From contig WGNF01000011.1 of the NCBI GenBank assembly GCA_016124615.1, positions 171,044 to 235,043 of the forward strand: DNA of 64,000 bases. The letters run 5' to 3'. A program made the translations under genes and the position numbers. The notes below the pieces were generated by a model, which saw only the letters and a list, made by a program, of their open reading frames with translations, did not search any database and was not told the origin of the DNA. Every line of letters starts with the position of its first letter. Positions within the stretch are counted from its first letter, which is position 1. Positions 45,519 to 54,610 of this stretch are shown piece after piece. The stretch comes from Paracoccaceae bacterium. GTDB lineage: Bacteria; Pseudomonadota; Alphaproteobacteria; Rhodobacterales; Rhodobacteraceae.

Positions 45519-46430
45519 TCAGTAGCCCCGGACCGTATCGACCAGACCGGGCAGCGGCGCCCCCGCCCGCGCGGCACGGATGACCGCGAGCGCGTGTTCT
45601 GCCCCTTCGGTGCTGTCGGTGCTGGCGGCCACGTGCGGCGTGACGATCAGCCGCGGATCGGCCCAGGCCCAATGATCGGCGGGCAGCGGCTCGGGGTCGG
45701 TCACGTCGAGCATCGCCGAGCCGAGCCGCCCGCTGTCGAGCGCAGCGCGCAGCGCGCCCATGTCAAGCTGCGCCCCACGCCCCGCATGGACCAGATGCGC
45801 GCCTTGCGGCAGCCTTGCGAACAGACCGGCGTTCAGCACACCGCGGGTTTCATCGGTCAGCGGCAGAAGGCAGATCAGCAGATCGCACCGTTCCAGAAAG
45901 GCGCCAAGGCCAGCTGCCCCGAACATCTGCACGCCCGCCACGGCCCGGCCCGAACGCGACCAGCCCGCGACCTGAAACCCCAGCCCAGCCAGCGTCTGCG
46001 CCGCAAGCTGCCCGATCCGCCCCATGCCCATGATCCCCACACGCCCCTTGCGGGCAAGCGGCACCTCATGCGCCTGCCAGCGCCCGGCGCGCGCCTGCGC
46101 AAGATAGATCGGCATGCGGCGGTAGAGCATCAGCACCGCCATGACGACCCAGTCGCGCACCATCTCTTCGACCCCCGGCGCGAGCGTGCGGCAAAGCCGC
46201 ACCCCCGGCGGCATCTGCGGCATCTGGTCCACCCCGGCGCCCACCGACAGAACGACCTCCAGGTTGGGATAAACGCTCAGGTCGGGCGGCGGGGTCCAGC
46301 AGGCCAGATAGCGCACCTCGGCAGGGTCGCGCACCTGTTCGGCGCCGCAGATCAGCCGCTCACCCGCCCCGGCGAAGAGGCGCGCCCAGACGGCCACGCG
46401 CTCGGGGAAGGTTTGCAGCAACAGCGCCAT
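45519..46430 (-). CDS. D-2-hydroxyacid dehydrogenase, GhrA-like
   Basis: This 303-residue protein resembles glyoxylate/hydroxypyruvate reductase A. It has the nucleotide motif GIMGMGRIGQLAAQTLAG, the arginine region HAGRGAQLD, the glutamate in DVTDPEPLP and the histidine in VTPHVAAST. It would reduce 2-ketoacids such as glyoxylate with NAD(P)H. Its ATG shares one base with the stop of the aminotransferase gene, so ketoacid or glyoxylate made by transamination is a plausible substrate. Confidence 0.85.
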   Translation of the reverse strand: MALLLQTFPERVAVWARLFAGAGERLICGAEQVRDPAEVRYLACWTPPPDLSVYPNLEVVLSVGAGVDQMPQMPPGVRLCRTLAPGVEEMVRDWVVMAVLMLYRRMPIYLAQARAGRWQAHEVPLARKGRVGIMGMGRIGQLAAQTLAGLGFQVAGWSRSGRAVAGVQMFGAAGLGAFLERCDLLICLLPLTDETRGVLNAGLFARLPQGAHLVHAGRGAQLDMGALRAALDSGRLGSAMLDVTDPEPLPADHWAWADPRLIVTPHVAASTDSTEGAEHALAVIRAARAGAPLPGLVDTVRGY

Positions 46431-47803
46431 CAGCGCAGAACCGCGCGGATTTCCGGGTCGTCCAGTGTCAGATCCAGCACCTTGCGGGTGCGTTCGACGA
46501 TCTGGTCAATCTCGTCCATCGTGCAGCACAGGGGCGGCGCATAGCCAAAGATGCCCTGCGCGAACGAGCGGACGATCAGCCCCTGGTCCCATGCCCGATC
46601 AAACAGTCGCGTCGCGGGCTGCATCGCCGCCGGGATGGGCGTTTTCGCCACCTTGTCGGTGACAAGTTCCACCGCCGCCAGCATGCCCCGCCCGCGCACA
46701 TCGCCCACCAGCGGATGGTCGCGCAACGTCTCAAGACCCGCCATCAGCCGCGCGCCGGCCTTGCGCCCATTCTCCAGCAGCCCGCCCTCGTAAAGCGCCA
46801 ACACCTCCAGTGCCACCGCGGCCGAGACCGGATGCGCCGAATAGGTGAAGCCGTGGCCCACCGCCTTGGCGCCCGCGCCGTCGGCGATAGTCTCGTAGAC
46901 ATGGTCCGACATGAACACCGCCCCCATCGGCACATAGCCCGAGGTTAGCCCTTTCGCGACCGTCATCAGATCGGGGACGATGCCTTCATCCTCGCAGGCG
47001 AACAGCGGGCCGGTGCGGCCGAACCCGGTGATCACCTCATCGGCGACAAAGAGAACGCCCATTTCGGCGCAAGCCTCGCGCATCGCCTTGATCCAACCGT
47101 TCGGCGGCACCAGTACCCCGCCCGAGCCCTGGATCGGCTCGACATAGAAGGCAGCGACGCGGTCCTCGCCGATGGCGGCCACCTTGGCCCGCAACTCTGC
47201 CACAGAGGTGTCGATCACCGTTTGCGGATCGTCGCCCAGCGGGTTGCGATAGAGGTGATGCGACGAAATCTTGTGCTGCCAGCTATAGGGCACGCCAAAG
47301 CCTTCGTGAAAACCCGGCAGCGCGGTCAGCCCGGCGCCCATCGTGGTCGAACCGTGGTAGCCCTGCGCGACAGAGATGAACTGATCGCGGTTCGGCTGCC
47401 CCTTGGAATGCCAGTAATAGCGGACAAAGCGGATCGTGCTGTCGACCGCATCCGAACCGCCGAGGGTAAAATAGACGTGGTTCAGATCGCCCGGCGCGCG
47501 GTCGGCCAGCGCGGCGGCAAGCCGGATCGGCGCCTCGGCGCCCAGATCGAAATAGCCCGTCGCATAGGGCAGCTTGCGCATCTGGGCGGCGGCGGCCTCG
47601 ACGATGCTCTCCTGGCCGTAGCCCGCATTCACGCACCACAGCCCGGCGAACCCGTCGATCAGCTGGCGGCCGTCGGCATCGGTCACCGTCGCGCCTTTGG
47701 CGCCGGTCAGGACGCGCACGCCGCGCGCCTCGTGGCCACGGAAGGACGAGACCGGGTGCACCAGATGGCGCCGGTCAAGCTCGGCAAGGGAATTGGACAG
47801 CAT
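46430..47803 (-). CDS. Class III aminotransferase (omega-aminotransferase type)
   Basis: The 457-residue PLP enzyme has the class III pattern: GLWCVNAGYGQESIV near the start, GSDAVDSTIRFVRYYW, EPIQGSGGV, DEVITGFGRTG and the PLP lysine in MTVAKGLTSGYVPMGAV. It resembles omega-amino acid or putrescine-pyruvate aminotransferases (SpuC-like), which turn a terminal amine into an aldehyde using pyruvate. The ATG at 47803 gives normal length. It lies between the GNAT gene and ghrA-like gene in a leftward operon, with aldehyde dehydrogenases elsewhere in the island. Confidence 0.87.
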   Translation of the reverse strand: MLSNSLAELDRRHLVHPVSSFRGHEARGVRVLTGAKGATVTDADGRQLIDGFAGLWCVNAGYGQESIVEAAAAQMRKLPYATGYFDLGAEAPIRLAAALADRAPGDLNHVYFTLGGSDAVDSTIRFVRYYWHSKGQPNRDQFISVAQGYHGSTTMGAGLTALPGFHEGFGVPYSWQHKISSHHLYRNPLGDDPQTVIDTSVAELRAKVAAIGEDRVAAFYVEPIQGSGGVLVPPNGWIKAMREACAEMGVLFVADEVITGFGRTGPLFACEDEGIVPDLMTVAKGLTSGYVPMGAVFMSDHVYETIADGAGAKAVGHGFTYSAHPVSAAVALEVLALYEGGLLENGRKAGARLMAGLETLRDHPLVGDVRGRGMLAAVELVTDKVAKTPIPAAMQPATRLFDRAWDQGLIVRSFAQGIFGYAPPLCCTMDEIDQIVERTRKVLDLTLDDPEIRAVLR

Positions 47804-47819
47804 GGCAATCTCCGAAGGA

Positions 47820-48638
47820 TCAGCCCAGGGCCTGCGACACGAGGGCATAGGTTTGGTAGCCGGAATCCGGGTGTTCGCGCGGCGCCCGCACCATCGAGGT
47901 GCCCTCGCCCGCGGCAACAAGGCCCAGGGTCGCGGCATGGTCGGCCTGCGCCCGCGCGGTCGGCATGTCGATGCGCAGGAACTGGCCCGTGATGCGGGTG
48001 GCGGCCGCGGCCATCAGCGCTCGGGCCGTCGCGGCGTCGCGCGCCACTACCGGCCCCAGCACATACCCGCGACCGAAGCGGCGCAGCATCGCAAAGCCGC
48101 CCTCGGCCCGCAGCACTGTTTCGACCGCGGCGATCCGCGCCAGAAGCGCGCCGCGATCCATGCCCGAGGCTGCAAGATCCAGCGCGGCAAGCGCCTCGAC
48201 TTTTTCCGCCGTCTCGACCTTGCACTCCGGCTCTGCCGCCCGCGCGACGCCCTGATGCTGCACGATGCCGCCGCTTGCCCGGAAGCCGAGCTTTTCATAA
48301 AGCGGCAGCCCTTCGGTGGTCGCCACCAGCCGCATCTCGCAGCCGCCCGCCGCAGCGATCGCCCGCTCCATCAGCTTGCGCCCAAGACCCCGGCCGCGCA
48401 TCCGCGCATCGACGATGATCATGTTGAGCGTGGCCACCGTGCCAAAGCGCGAACACAGCGCCGTGCCGACAACCTCGCCCGCTTCGAGCGCGACAACCCC
48501 TGTCGAAACCGACAGCGTCAGCGCCCAATCCTCGGGGCGGTGCGGCCAGCCCGCCTCGCGCGAGAGACGGACCGCGCCGCCAAGGTGCGCTGGCGCGAAA
48601 GTGTCGAGGAGAACGTCCTGAGGCGCGGCGGTGGTCAT
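47820..48638 (-). CDS. GNAT-family N-acetyltransferase
   Basis: The 272-residue protein has an N-terminal GNAT domain (about 1-130; acetyl-CoA motif MRGRGLGRKLMERAI) and a C-terminal half resembling a second, YitH/HolE-type acetyltransferase domain (GYVLGPVVARDAATARALM). The ATG at 48638 has GGAG 5 bases upstream; another ATG lies six codons earlier. A related protein with the same two-part layout is encoded at 52.5 kb. Beside an ArgE-like deacetylase it may acetylate a pathway amine, but the substrate is unknown. Confidence 0.82.
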   Translation of the reverse strand: MTTAAPQDVLLDTFAPAHLGGAVRLSREAGWPHRPEDWALTLSVSTGVVALEAGEVVGTALCSRFGTVATLNMIIVDARMRGRGLGRKLMERAIAAAGGCEMRLVATTEGLPLYEKLGFRASGGIVQHQGVARAAEPECKVETAEKVEALAALDLAASGMDRGALLARIAAVETVLRAEGGFAMLRRFGRGYVLGPVVARDAATARALMAAAATRITGQFLRIDMPTARAQADHAATLGLVAAGEGTSMVRAPREHPDSGYQTYALVSQALG

Positions 48639-48775
48639 GAAGGCTCCGGTCATCATCGTATCCGGGATGAGACTAGGCGCTGGCCCGCGGCATGATCGCC
48701 CTGATTGCCACGGGGCGCGGCAGTTTGCATCGCAACCGCGCCACGGGACCGCAGGAAATTTCGCCTTGGCCCGGC

Positions 48776-49885
48776 TCAGGCCACCAACCGCCGACCAAGC
48801 GCCAAAACCATCGCCCGCGCGCCCGCCAGTTCTGCCCGGGTGATGTGCTCTTCGGGGCGGTGCGCGCGGGCGATGTCGCCCGGCCCGCAGATCACCGCGG
48901 GCACGCCCGCCTGCTGGAACAGCCCCGCCTCGGTTCCGAAACTGACCGCGGCGTGCGGTGCATGGCCGGAAATCGCCGCAGCCAGAGCCGCCAGCGGATG
49001 ACCGGCCTCCAGCGCAAGTGCGGGATAGGACGAAAGAATCTCGCTCTCCACACCGGCCGCCGCGGCTGCGGCGATCACCGGCGCCAGCAACGCCTCGGGG
49101 TCAACGCCAGCAATCGCGCGCGCCTCGATCCGCGCTTCGGCGCGGTCGGGGATGATGTTGATCGCCTGTCCCCCCGCAAGCGTGCCGATCTGCAGGCTGG
49201 ACCACGGCGGGGCAAAGCGCGCGTCCTGCGGCCCGCGCGCCAACGCCTCTGCCTGCGCGACGGCCGTCGCCAGCACCGGCACCAGCGCATGGATCGCATT
49301 CCGCCCCAGATCGGGGCGCGAGCTGTGCCCCGCAACGCCGCTTGCCGCGATGAGGACAGCCGCCTTGCCCTTGTGCGCCAGTACCGGCACCAGCCCCGTT
49401 GGCTCGCCGATGATCGCCCCCAGCGGCGGCGCGCAAAAACCGGGAAGCGCGGCAAGCAGATGCGGCACGCCCTTGCAGCCCGCTTCCTCGTCATAGGACA
49501 GCGCGATGTGGATCGGCGCCGCCAGGCCCATTGCCGCCAGATCGGGCACCGCCGACAGCACCGCAGCCACAAAGCCCTTCATGTCGCAGGCGCCGCGCCC
49601 GATCAGCCGTTCGCCAGCCGCGCGCAGCACGAAGGGATCGGCCAGCCATTCAGCCTCGCCCGCCGGCACCACATCGACGTGGCCCGACAGGATATAGCCG
49701 GGCTTTGACGCTTCACCGATGGTCGCAAAGAGGTTGGCGCGGTCACCCTCAGGCCCGGGCAGGATGCGGCAGGAAATGCCGTGCCCCGCCAGATAGTCGC
49801 GCACGAAATCGAGGAGATCGCCATTTGGCCGACCCACCACCGTGGCAAAGCCGACCAGTCGGGCCAGAAGGGTTTCAGGAGACAT
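48776..49885 (-). CDS. ArgE-like N-acyl-amino-acid deacetylase (M20 family)
   Basis: The 369-residue metallopeptidase has zinc-binding and catalytic segments SGHVDVVPAG, GRGACDMKGF and SYDEEAGCKG. It matches ArgE/acetylornithine deacetylase in length and sequence. In this cluster it more likely removes an acyl group from an imported compound than serves arginine synthesis, as no other arginine genes are near. It starts 13 bases after the cupin stop. Confidence 0.85.
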   Translation of the reverse strand: MSPETLLARLVGFATVVGRPNGDLLDFVRDYLAGHGISCRILPGPEGDRANLFATIGEASKPGYILSGHVDVVPAGEAEWLADPFVLRAAGERLIGRGACDMKGFVAAVLSAVPDLAAMGLAAPIHIALSYDEEAGCKGVPHLLAALPGFCAPPLGAIIGEPTGLVPVLAHKGKAAVLIAASGVAGHSSRPDLGRNAIHALVPVLATAVAQAEALARGPQDARFAPPWSSLQIGTLAGGQAINIIPDRAEARIEARAIAGVDPEALLAPVIAAAAAAGVESEILSSYPALALEAGHPLAALAAAISGHAPHAAVSFGTEAGLFQQAGVPAVICGPGDIARAHRPEEHITRAELAGARAMVLALGRRLVA

Positions 49886-49897
49886 GACGCGGGTTCC

Positions 49898-50266
49898 TCA
49901 GCTTGCGATAACCCAGATCTTGCGCAGGGTTTCCAGCGTCTGCCACATCCCGACAAAGCCCGGCTTCATCACGAAACTGTCGCCCGGGCCGAATTCGTGG
50001 CTGTCGCCGCCCTGCTCGGTGATGCGCGCGCGGCCTGAGAGGATATGGCAGAACTCGAAGGTCTCGCCCTTGATCGAGCGGGTCGTGCCCGGCGTCGCTT
50101 CCCAGATGCCGGTGCGGATGGTGCCCCATTTTGCGGCCTCGGCCAGCGCGCAATCCAGTTCCCAGGTCTTGAACAGGGGGGTGCCTTCGATCAGGCGGTT
50201 GGGCGCGGCCCCGTCAACACGCGGCGCAAACGTGGGCGCAATGTCGAGTGGCAGGAATTTGGTCAT
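49898..50266 (-). CDS. Small cupin protein (DUF861-type)
   Basis: This 122-residue single cupin has the two cupin motifs (GETFEFCHILSGRARITEQGG and FGPGDSFVMKPGFVGMWQ). The segment GIWEATPGTTRSIKG is typical of (R)-ureidoglycolate hydrolase-like/DUF861 proteins often found beside DAO-type oxidases. The role is unknown. It is first of the leftward operon and divergent from the plus-strand HAD and flavoenzyme genes, sharing a 210-base promoter region. Confidence 0.83.
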   Translation of the reverse strand: MTKFLPLDIAPTFAPRVDGAAPNRLIEGTPLFKTWELDCALAEAAKWGTIRTGIWEATPGTTRSIKGETFEFCHILSGRARITEQGGDSHEFGPGDSFVMKPGFVGMWQTLETLRKIWVIAS

Positions 50267-50476
50267 TGGAAGTTCCCTTGGTCGTGAACACGAAGCGCCC
50301 CTCTACCCTGCCCCTCGCCGCCCGGCACGAGCCCCCAAAGCCGTCGCTTGTACGGCATCGCATGCCGGTTCGATTGCCGCATACGCAATTTCCTGCGTCG
50401 AAACGGACAAACGCGGCAATCCCTGTCGCGCGGGGCGCGCAATGCTGGGGGCAGAAAAGACCTCTCGGAGAGACTC
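50267..50476. promoter_or_regulatory. Divergent promoter region between cupin and HAD genes
   Basis: These 210 bases must hold promoters for the leftward operon (cupin to, probably, the HAD gene at 44.5 kb) and the rightward HAD-flavoenzyme operon. No clear operator palindrome was recognised. Confidence 0.5.
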
Positions 50477-51142
50477 ATGACCTTTCGCCCAAAATTCATC
50501 ACGTTCGACTGCCACGGCACGATGATCTTCTTCGACATGGCAGGAGCCGCGCGCGACCACTACGCTGACACGCTGTCGCCCGAACAAATGGGCGCCTTCA
50601 TCGCCAATTTCTCTGCCTACCGCTTGGACGAGGTGCTGGGTGCCTGGAAACCCTATGCCGAAGTCGTCCACAACGCGCTGGAACGCACCTGCAAGCGCAA
50701 CGGGGTCGCTTTCGATCCGGCGGTGGCCGCGGACATCTACAACCGTGTGCCGACCTGGGGCCCGCATGCCGATGTACCCGCCGGGCTGGCCAAAGTGGCG
50801 AAAGAAATCCCGCTGGTCGCACTGACCAACGCGATGAACGTGCAGATCCCGCACAATATCGCCCGGCTCGGCGCACCGATTACCCATGTCTTCACAGCCG
50901 AAAGCGCGGGCGCCTACAAGCCGCAAATGCGCGCTTTCGAATACATGTTCGACATGCTTGGTTGCGGTCCCGAAGACGTGCTGCACGTCTCGTCAAGCTT
51001 TCGCTACGACCTGATGACTGCCCATGATCTGGGCATCACGCACAAGGTCTGGGTCAACCGCGGCCACGAGCCCGCGAACCCCTATTACGGCTATACCGAG
51101 ATCGCAGACATTTCCGGGCTTGCCGGCGTCGTCGGCCTGTAA
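50477..51142 (+). CDS. HAD-superfamily hydrolase, haloacid-dehalogenase (type II)-like
   Basis: This 221-residue protein has motif I FDCHGTMIFF (nucleophile Asp, histidine at +2 where phosphatases have Asp), motif II ALTNAMN, motif III AGAYKPQ and motif IV SSSFRYDLM. It matches the type II dehalogenase-like group, but dehalogenase-specific residues are only partly kept. The ATG at 50477 follows CGGAGAG. It is 33 bases upstream of the flavoenzyme gene in a two-gene operon. A related HAD protein is encoded in the divergent operon at 44.5 kb. Confidence 0.8.
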   Translation: MTFRPKFITFDCHGTMIFFDMAGAARDHYADTLSPEQMGAFIANFSAYRLDEVLGAWKPYAEVVHNALERTCKRNGVAFDPAVAADIYNRVPTWGPHADVPAGLAKVAKEIPLVALTNAMNVQIPHNIARLGAPITHVFTAESAGAYKPQMRAFEYMFDMLGCGPEDVLHVSSSFRYDLMTAHDLGITHKVWVNRGHEPANPYYGYTEIADISGLAGVVGL

Positions 51143-51175
51143 CCTTTCCCCGGAACGCCCGCAGCGGAGGCGCAG

Positions 51176-52465
51176 ATGAAGTTCACGTCCTATTGGCACG
51201 ACAGTTCCCCCCGCTTTGCCCAGACCCAGACCGGGCCGGTCGAGGGGCAGTTCGATGTGGCGGTGATCGGCGGCGGCTTTACCGGGCTGAACGCCGCGCG
51301 CAAGCTTGCCAAGGCCGGTCTGCGCGTCGCCGTGCTCGAGGCCGAGACCGTGGGCGCCGGTGGCTCGGGGCGCAACGGCGGGCATCTGAACAACGGCATT
51401 GCCCATGGCTATGCCGAGGCCAAGGCGCATCTTGGCGCGGAGCGGGCCCACGCGCTTTACCGCGCCTATGACCGTTCGATCGACATGATCGAGGATGTCA
51501 TCGCCGAGGAGGGGATCGCCTGCAATTTCCGCCGTGCGGGCAAGCTGAAACTGGCCTCCAAGCCCAGTCATGTCGCCGGGTTGCGCGCCAATTTCGAGCT
51601 GATCCACCGCGAAGTCGATGCCGAAACCCGCTGGATCGACGCCACCGACCTGCCCAGCGAAATCGGCTCGCCCGCTTTTCATGGGGCGATGCTTTATGAA
51701 AAATCGGCGATGATGCACATGGGGCGGTATGTAGCGGGGCTGGCAGAGGCCGCGCAGCGCCACGGTGCGACGATCTGGGAAGGTGCGCCGGTGCTGGGCC
51801 GCACCCGGTCCGGCGCGGGCTGGGAGCTGACCACCCCGAAAGGCAAGCTGCGTGCCGACCGGGTGATCCTTGCGACCGGCGCCTATACCGGGCAGGTCAA
51901 GGGCGCGCCCTTCGCTTGGTTCCGGCGCCGGATCATCTCCGTCGGCTCGTTCATCATCGCCACTCGTCCGCTGACCGCCGACGAAATCGCCGCCACCATG
52001 CCCGGCAACCGGACCTGCGTGACCTCGATGAATATCGGCAACTACTTCCGGCTGTCGCCCGATAACCGGCTGATCTTTGGCGGCCGCGCGCGGTTTTCGG
52101 CAGTGTCGGATCAGCGCTCGGATGCGAAATCGGGCAAGGTCCTGCGTGAGGGGCTGGCCCGCACCTTCCCGCATCTGGCCGATATCCAGATCGACTATTG
52201 CTGGGGCGGTCTGGTCGGCATGACGAAGGATCGCTACCCCCGCGCGGGCGAGCAGGACGGGCTGATCTACGCCATGGGCTATTCCGGGCACGGGGCGCAG
52301 ATGTCGACGCTGCTCGGCCAAAGCCTTGCCGATCTGGCGATGGGGCGCTCTGATACCAACCCGCTCGCCGGGCTGGATTGGCCCGCGATCCCGGCGCATT
52401 CGGGCAAGCCCTGGTTCCTGCCGCTGGTCGGCATGTGGTTCGGGCTGAAAGACCGGCTGTCCTGA
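51176..52465 (+). CDS. DAO-family FAD oxidoreductase, PuuB/OrdL-like
   Basis: The 429-residue protein has FAD motif DVAVIGGGFTGLNAARKLAKAG, GAGGSGRNGGHLNNGIAHGY (typical of gamma-glutamylputrescine oxidase PuuB and OrdL) and a C-terminal MGYSGHGAQMSTLLGQ. It would oxidise a secondary amine, releasing an aldehyde and ammonia or amine. The HAD gene is directly upstream and a GNAT gene converges 13 bases downstream. With the class III aminotransferase and aldehyde dehydrogenases of the island, a polyamine-like substrate is possible. Confidence 0.85.
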   Translation: MKFTSYWHDSSPRFAQTQTGPVEGQFDVAVIGGGFTGLNAARKLAKAGLRVAVLEAETVGAGGSGRNGGHLNNGIAHGYAEAKAHLGAERAHALYRAYDRSIDMIEDVIAEEGIACNFRRAGKLKLASKPSHVAGLRANFELIHREVDAETRWIDATDLPSEIGSPAFHGAMLYEKSAMMHMGRYVAGLAEAAQRHGATIWEGAPVLGRTRSGAGWELTTPKGKLRADRVILATGAYTGQVKGAPFAWFRRRIISVGSFIIATRPLTADEIAATMPGNRTCVTSMNIGNYFRLSPDNRLIFGGRARFSAVSDQRSDAKSGKVLREGLARTFPHLADIQIDYCWGGLVGMTKDRYPRAGEQDGLIYAMGYSGHGAQMSTLLGQSLADLAMGRSDTNPLAGLDWPAIPAHSGKPWFLPLVGMWFGLKDRLS

Positions 52466-52478
52466 ACGGCACGGACCG

Positions 52479-53402
52479 TCAGCCGAGGGAATGGGCGGCC
52501 AGTCCGAACACCTGCGGCCCCATTGTCGCACGGCGCTGGCGGCCGAACCGCATCTCGGTCACCGTGTCGTAGCACCCCATCCCGGCGGCAGAGAGAAAGG
52601 CGGTGAACTGTTCGCCCTGTGTCGGCGTGTCCAGCCGCAGGAACGACCCGGTGTTGGCCTGAATCCACGGCGCGATCATCTGCATGGCGATCCGCTCATC
52701 CCCGGCGATCACCGGGCCGATCACCTTGCCGCGCCCGAACGGCCGCATCAACGCATAGCCCACGATCTCGCTGCCGCAGAGCGCAACACGCCCTTCGGAC
52801 AGCCCCAGCAGCACCTTCAGAATCTGCGACCGGTCGGCGCCATAGCCGGGGCGGTCGAGCGCGAGGATTGCCGGAATGTCCGCCTCGTCCAGCGGGCGCA
52901 CCTCGATGCCGGGAACAGCGGCGGGAAGGTGAATATCGCGCGCGATCCCCTGATGCTGCCAGATCGTGTTGACCGGCACGAAGCCTTCGCTTTCGTAAAG
53001 CCAGTAGGCGGCGCGCGTCGCGCTGAGCCGCAGATCGCGCCCCGCGCAATCTGCCATGATCCGCTTCAGAAGCCAGCGCCCCGCGCCCTGCGTCTGCAAT
53101 CGCGGTGCCGTGACCATCATGCCGAACATGGCGAAATCGTCGCCCATCGGGAAATACATCGCAGAGCCCATGGCCCGCCCGATCTCGTCGATCGCCAGAT
53201 AGCCCTGCCCCAGCGCGATGAAGAGGTCGATATCGTGATCGCGATGCGGCCAGAACACGCTGATGGTCAACTCGTGCAAAAGTTGCCGGTCAGCCGCCGA
53301 GATCCTCAACGCATGCGCCTGATAATTGTCGAGCGTGAGATGGCTTTCGACCGTTTCGCGCTGATCCTGTCCGTCCGAAGTATTCGTCAAAACCTGGCTC
53401 AT
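52479..53402 (-). CDS. GNAT-family N-acetyltransferase
   Basis: The 307-residue protein has a GNAT domain (about 35-160; motif TQGAGRWLLKRIM with a degenerate acetyl-CoA loop) and a second YitH-type half (EIVGYALMRPFGRGKVIGPVIAGDE). It shares this two-part layout, and the segment before the C-terminus, with the GNAT protein at 47.8 kb. The ATG at 53402 gives the best start; the frame extends upstream. It is transcribed towards the PuuB-like gene, from a region next to a decayed aspartase gene. Substrate unknown. Confidence 0.8.
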   Translation of the reverse strand: MSQVLTNTSDGQDQRETVESHLTLDNYQAHALRISAADRQLLHELTISVFWPHRDHDIDLFIALGQGYLAIDEIGRAMGSAMYFPMGDDFAMFGMMVTAPRLQTQGAGRWLLKRIMADCAGRDLRLSATRAAYWLYESEGFVPVNTIWQHQGIARDIHLPAAVPGIEVRPLDEADIPAILALDRPGYGADRSQILKVLLGLSEGRVALCGSEIVGYALMRPFGRGKVIGPVIAGDERIAMQMIAPWIQANTGSFLRLDTPTQGEQFTAFLSAAGMGCYDTVTEMRFGRQRRATMGPQVFGLAAHSLG

Positions 53403-53619
53403 CAACTTTCTGGAACATCCTGACCCCAGCGCCCGCAAAGGAACCCGCTGAACGCCTCTCGCATTTCTCTGCATTATCGCGTGGCATGCACACATTATTC
53501 TGCCGTTTCAATAGGCCCCACAACAGAATCTGCGGTGCGGTGCCGACGCGCAGAACAACGCCGCACCCGCCCGGGACCCGGCCGGATCCGGCCGCGACGC
53601 TTCCGGCGCTGTGACCTTC

Positions 53620-54610
53620 TCAAAGCGGCAATTCGAGTGCCTGCGACCGTGTCAGCATGTCAGGCCTCAGCAGCATGTCGAGCCGTTCCCGCGACATCAG
53701 CCCTTTCTGCAACACCAGTTCATAACCGCCGCGCCCGGTGCGATGGGCCTCCATCGCCACGTCGGTTGCATTGGCGTAGCCGATGTAGGGGTTAAGCGCC
53801 GTCACGATCCCGATCGAGTTCTCGACATAGCCGCGCAGGCAGGTTGATCTCGTTCAACCCGGCGCGCGGGCCGGAGGACAGCAGCCGAAGGTCGTTGCAG
53901 ATCTTCGACAGCTTGACCGCCACCCGTTTCAGCACGCCCGAAAGCTGCACGAAGGCGCCGCAATCCTGCGTGGCCTCAATCAGGTCGATGGCGATGACAA
54001 CCGGCACACCGGCGATTTCGGCCAGCCTTTCGCGCACCAGCGCGGCATAGGCCGGGTGAGCAGTGATGGCGGTGCCGATTGCGGTAGCGCCCATGTTGAT
54101 CTCGCAGATCAGCATCGCAGCTTCGGTCGGGCGTGCTTCGTCTTTGGCCAGCATCAGCGCATAGGTGCCGAATTCCTGCCCCGGCGTCATCGGCACGGCG
54201 TCTTGCAACTGCGTTCGTCCCATCTTCAGGATGTCCGCGAATTCCTGCGCCTTGGCGGCAAAGCTGCCGCGCAGCACCGCCATCGCCGCCGTCAGCTCAT
54301 GCACGCTGAACCAGGACGCGATCTTGAGGGCGGTCGGCCAGACGTCGTTGGTAGACTGGCTCATGTTGACGTGTCCGTTGGGATGCAGATGGCGGTATTC
54401 GCCGCGTGCATGACCTAGGATCTCCAGCGCGCGGTTAGCGACAACCTCGTTGACGTTCATGTTGGTCGAGGTTCCGGCCCCACCCTGGATCAGATCGACG
54501 ACGAACTGATCGTGCAGCGCGCCGCTCGGATCTCGGTGCAGGCGGCAACGATCGCGGCGCACCGCTCGGCGTCCAGCAGCCCGAGTTCATGGTTTGCCTG
54601 CGCCGCGGGG
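53620..54610 (-). pseudogene. aspA: Decayed aspartate ammonia-lyase gene
   Basis: Pieces of aspartase are clear: AQANHELGLLDAERCAA, then after a frameshift near 54517 LHDQFVVDLIQGGAGTSTNM and VNMSQSTNDVWPTALK, through GPRAGLNEINLPA. The last joins out of frame near 53838 to YVENSIGIVTALNPYIGY and the normal C-terminus. About 80 residues with the catalytic GSSIMPGKVNP loop are deleted. The N-terminal third is missing and replaced by an ISL3-type transposase remnant at about 54610. The gene cannot make active enzyme. Confidence 0.9.
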
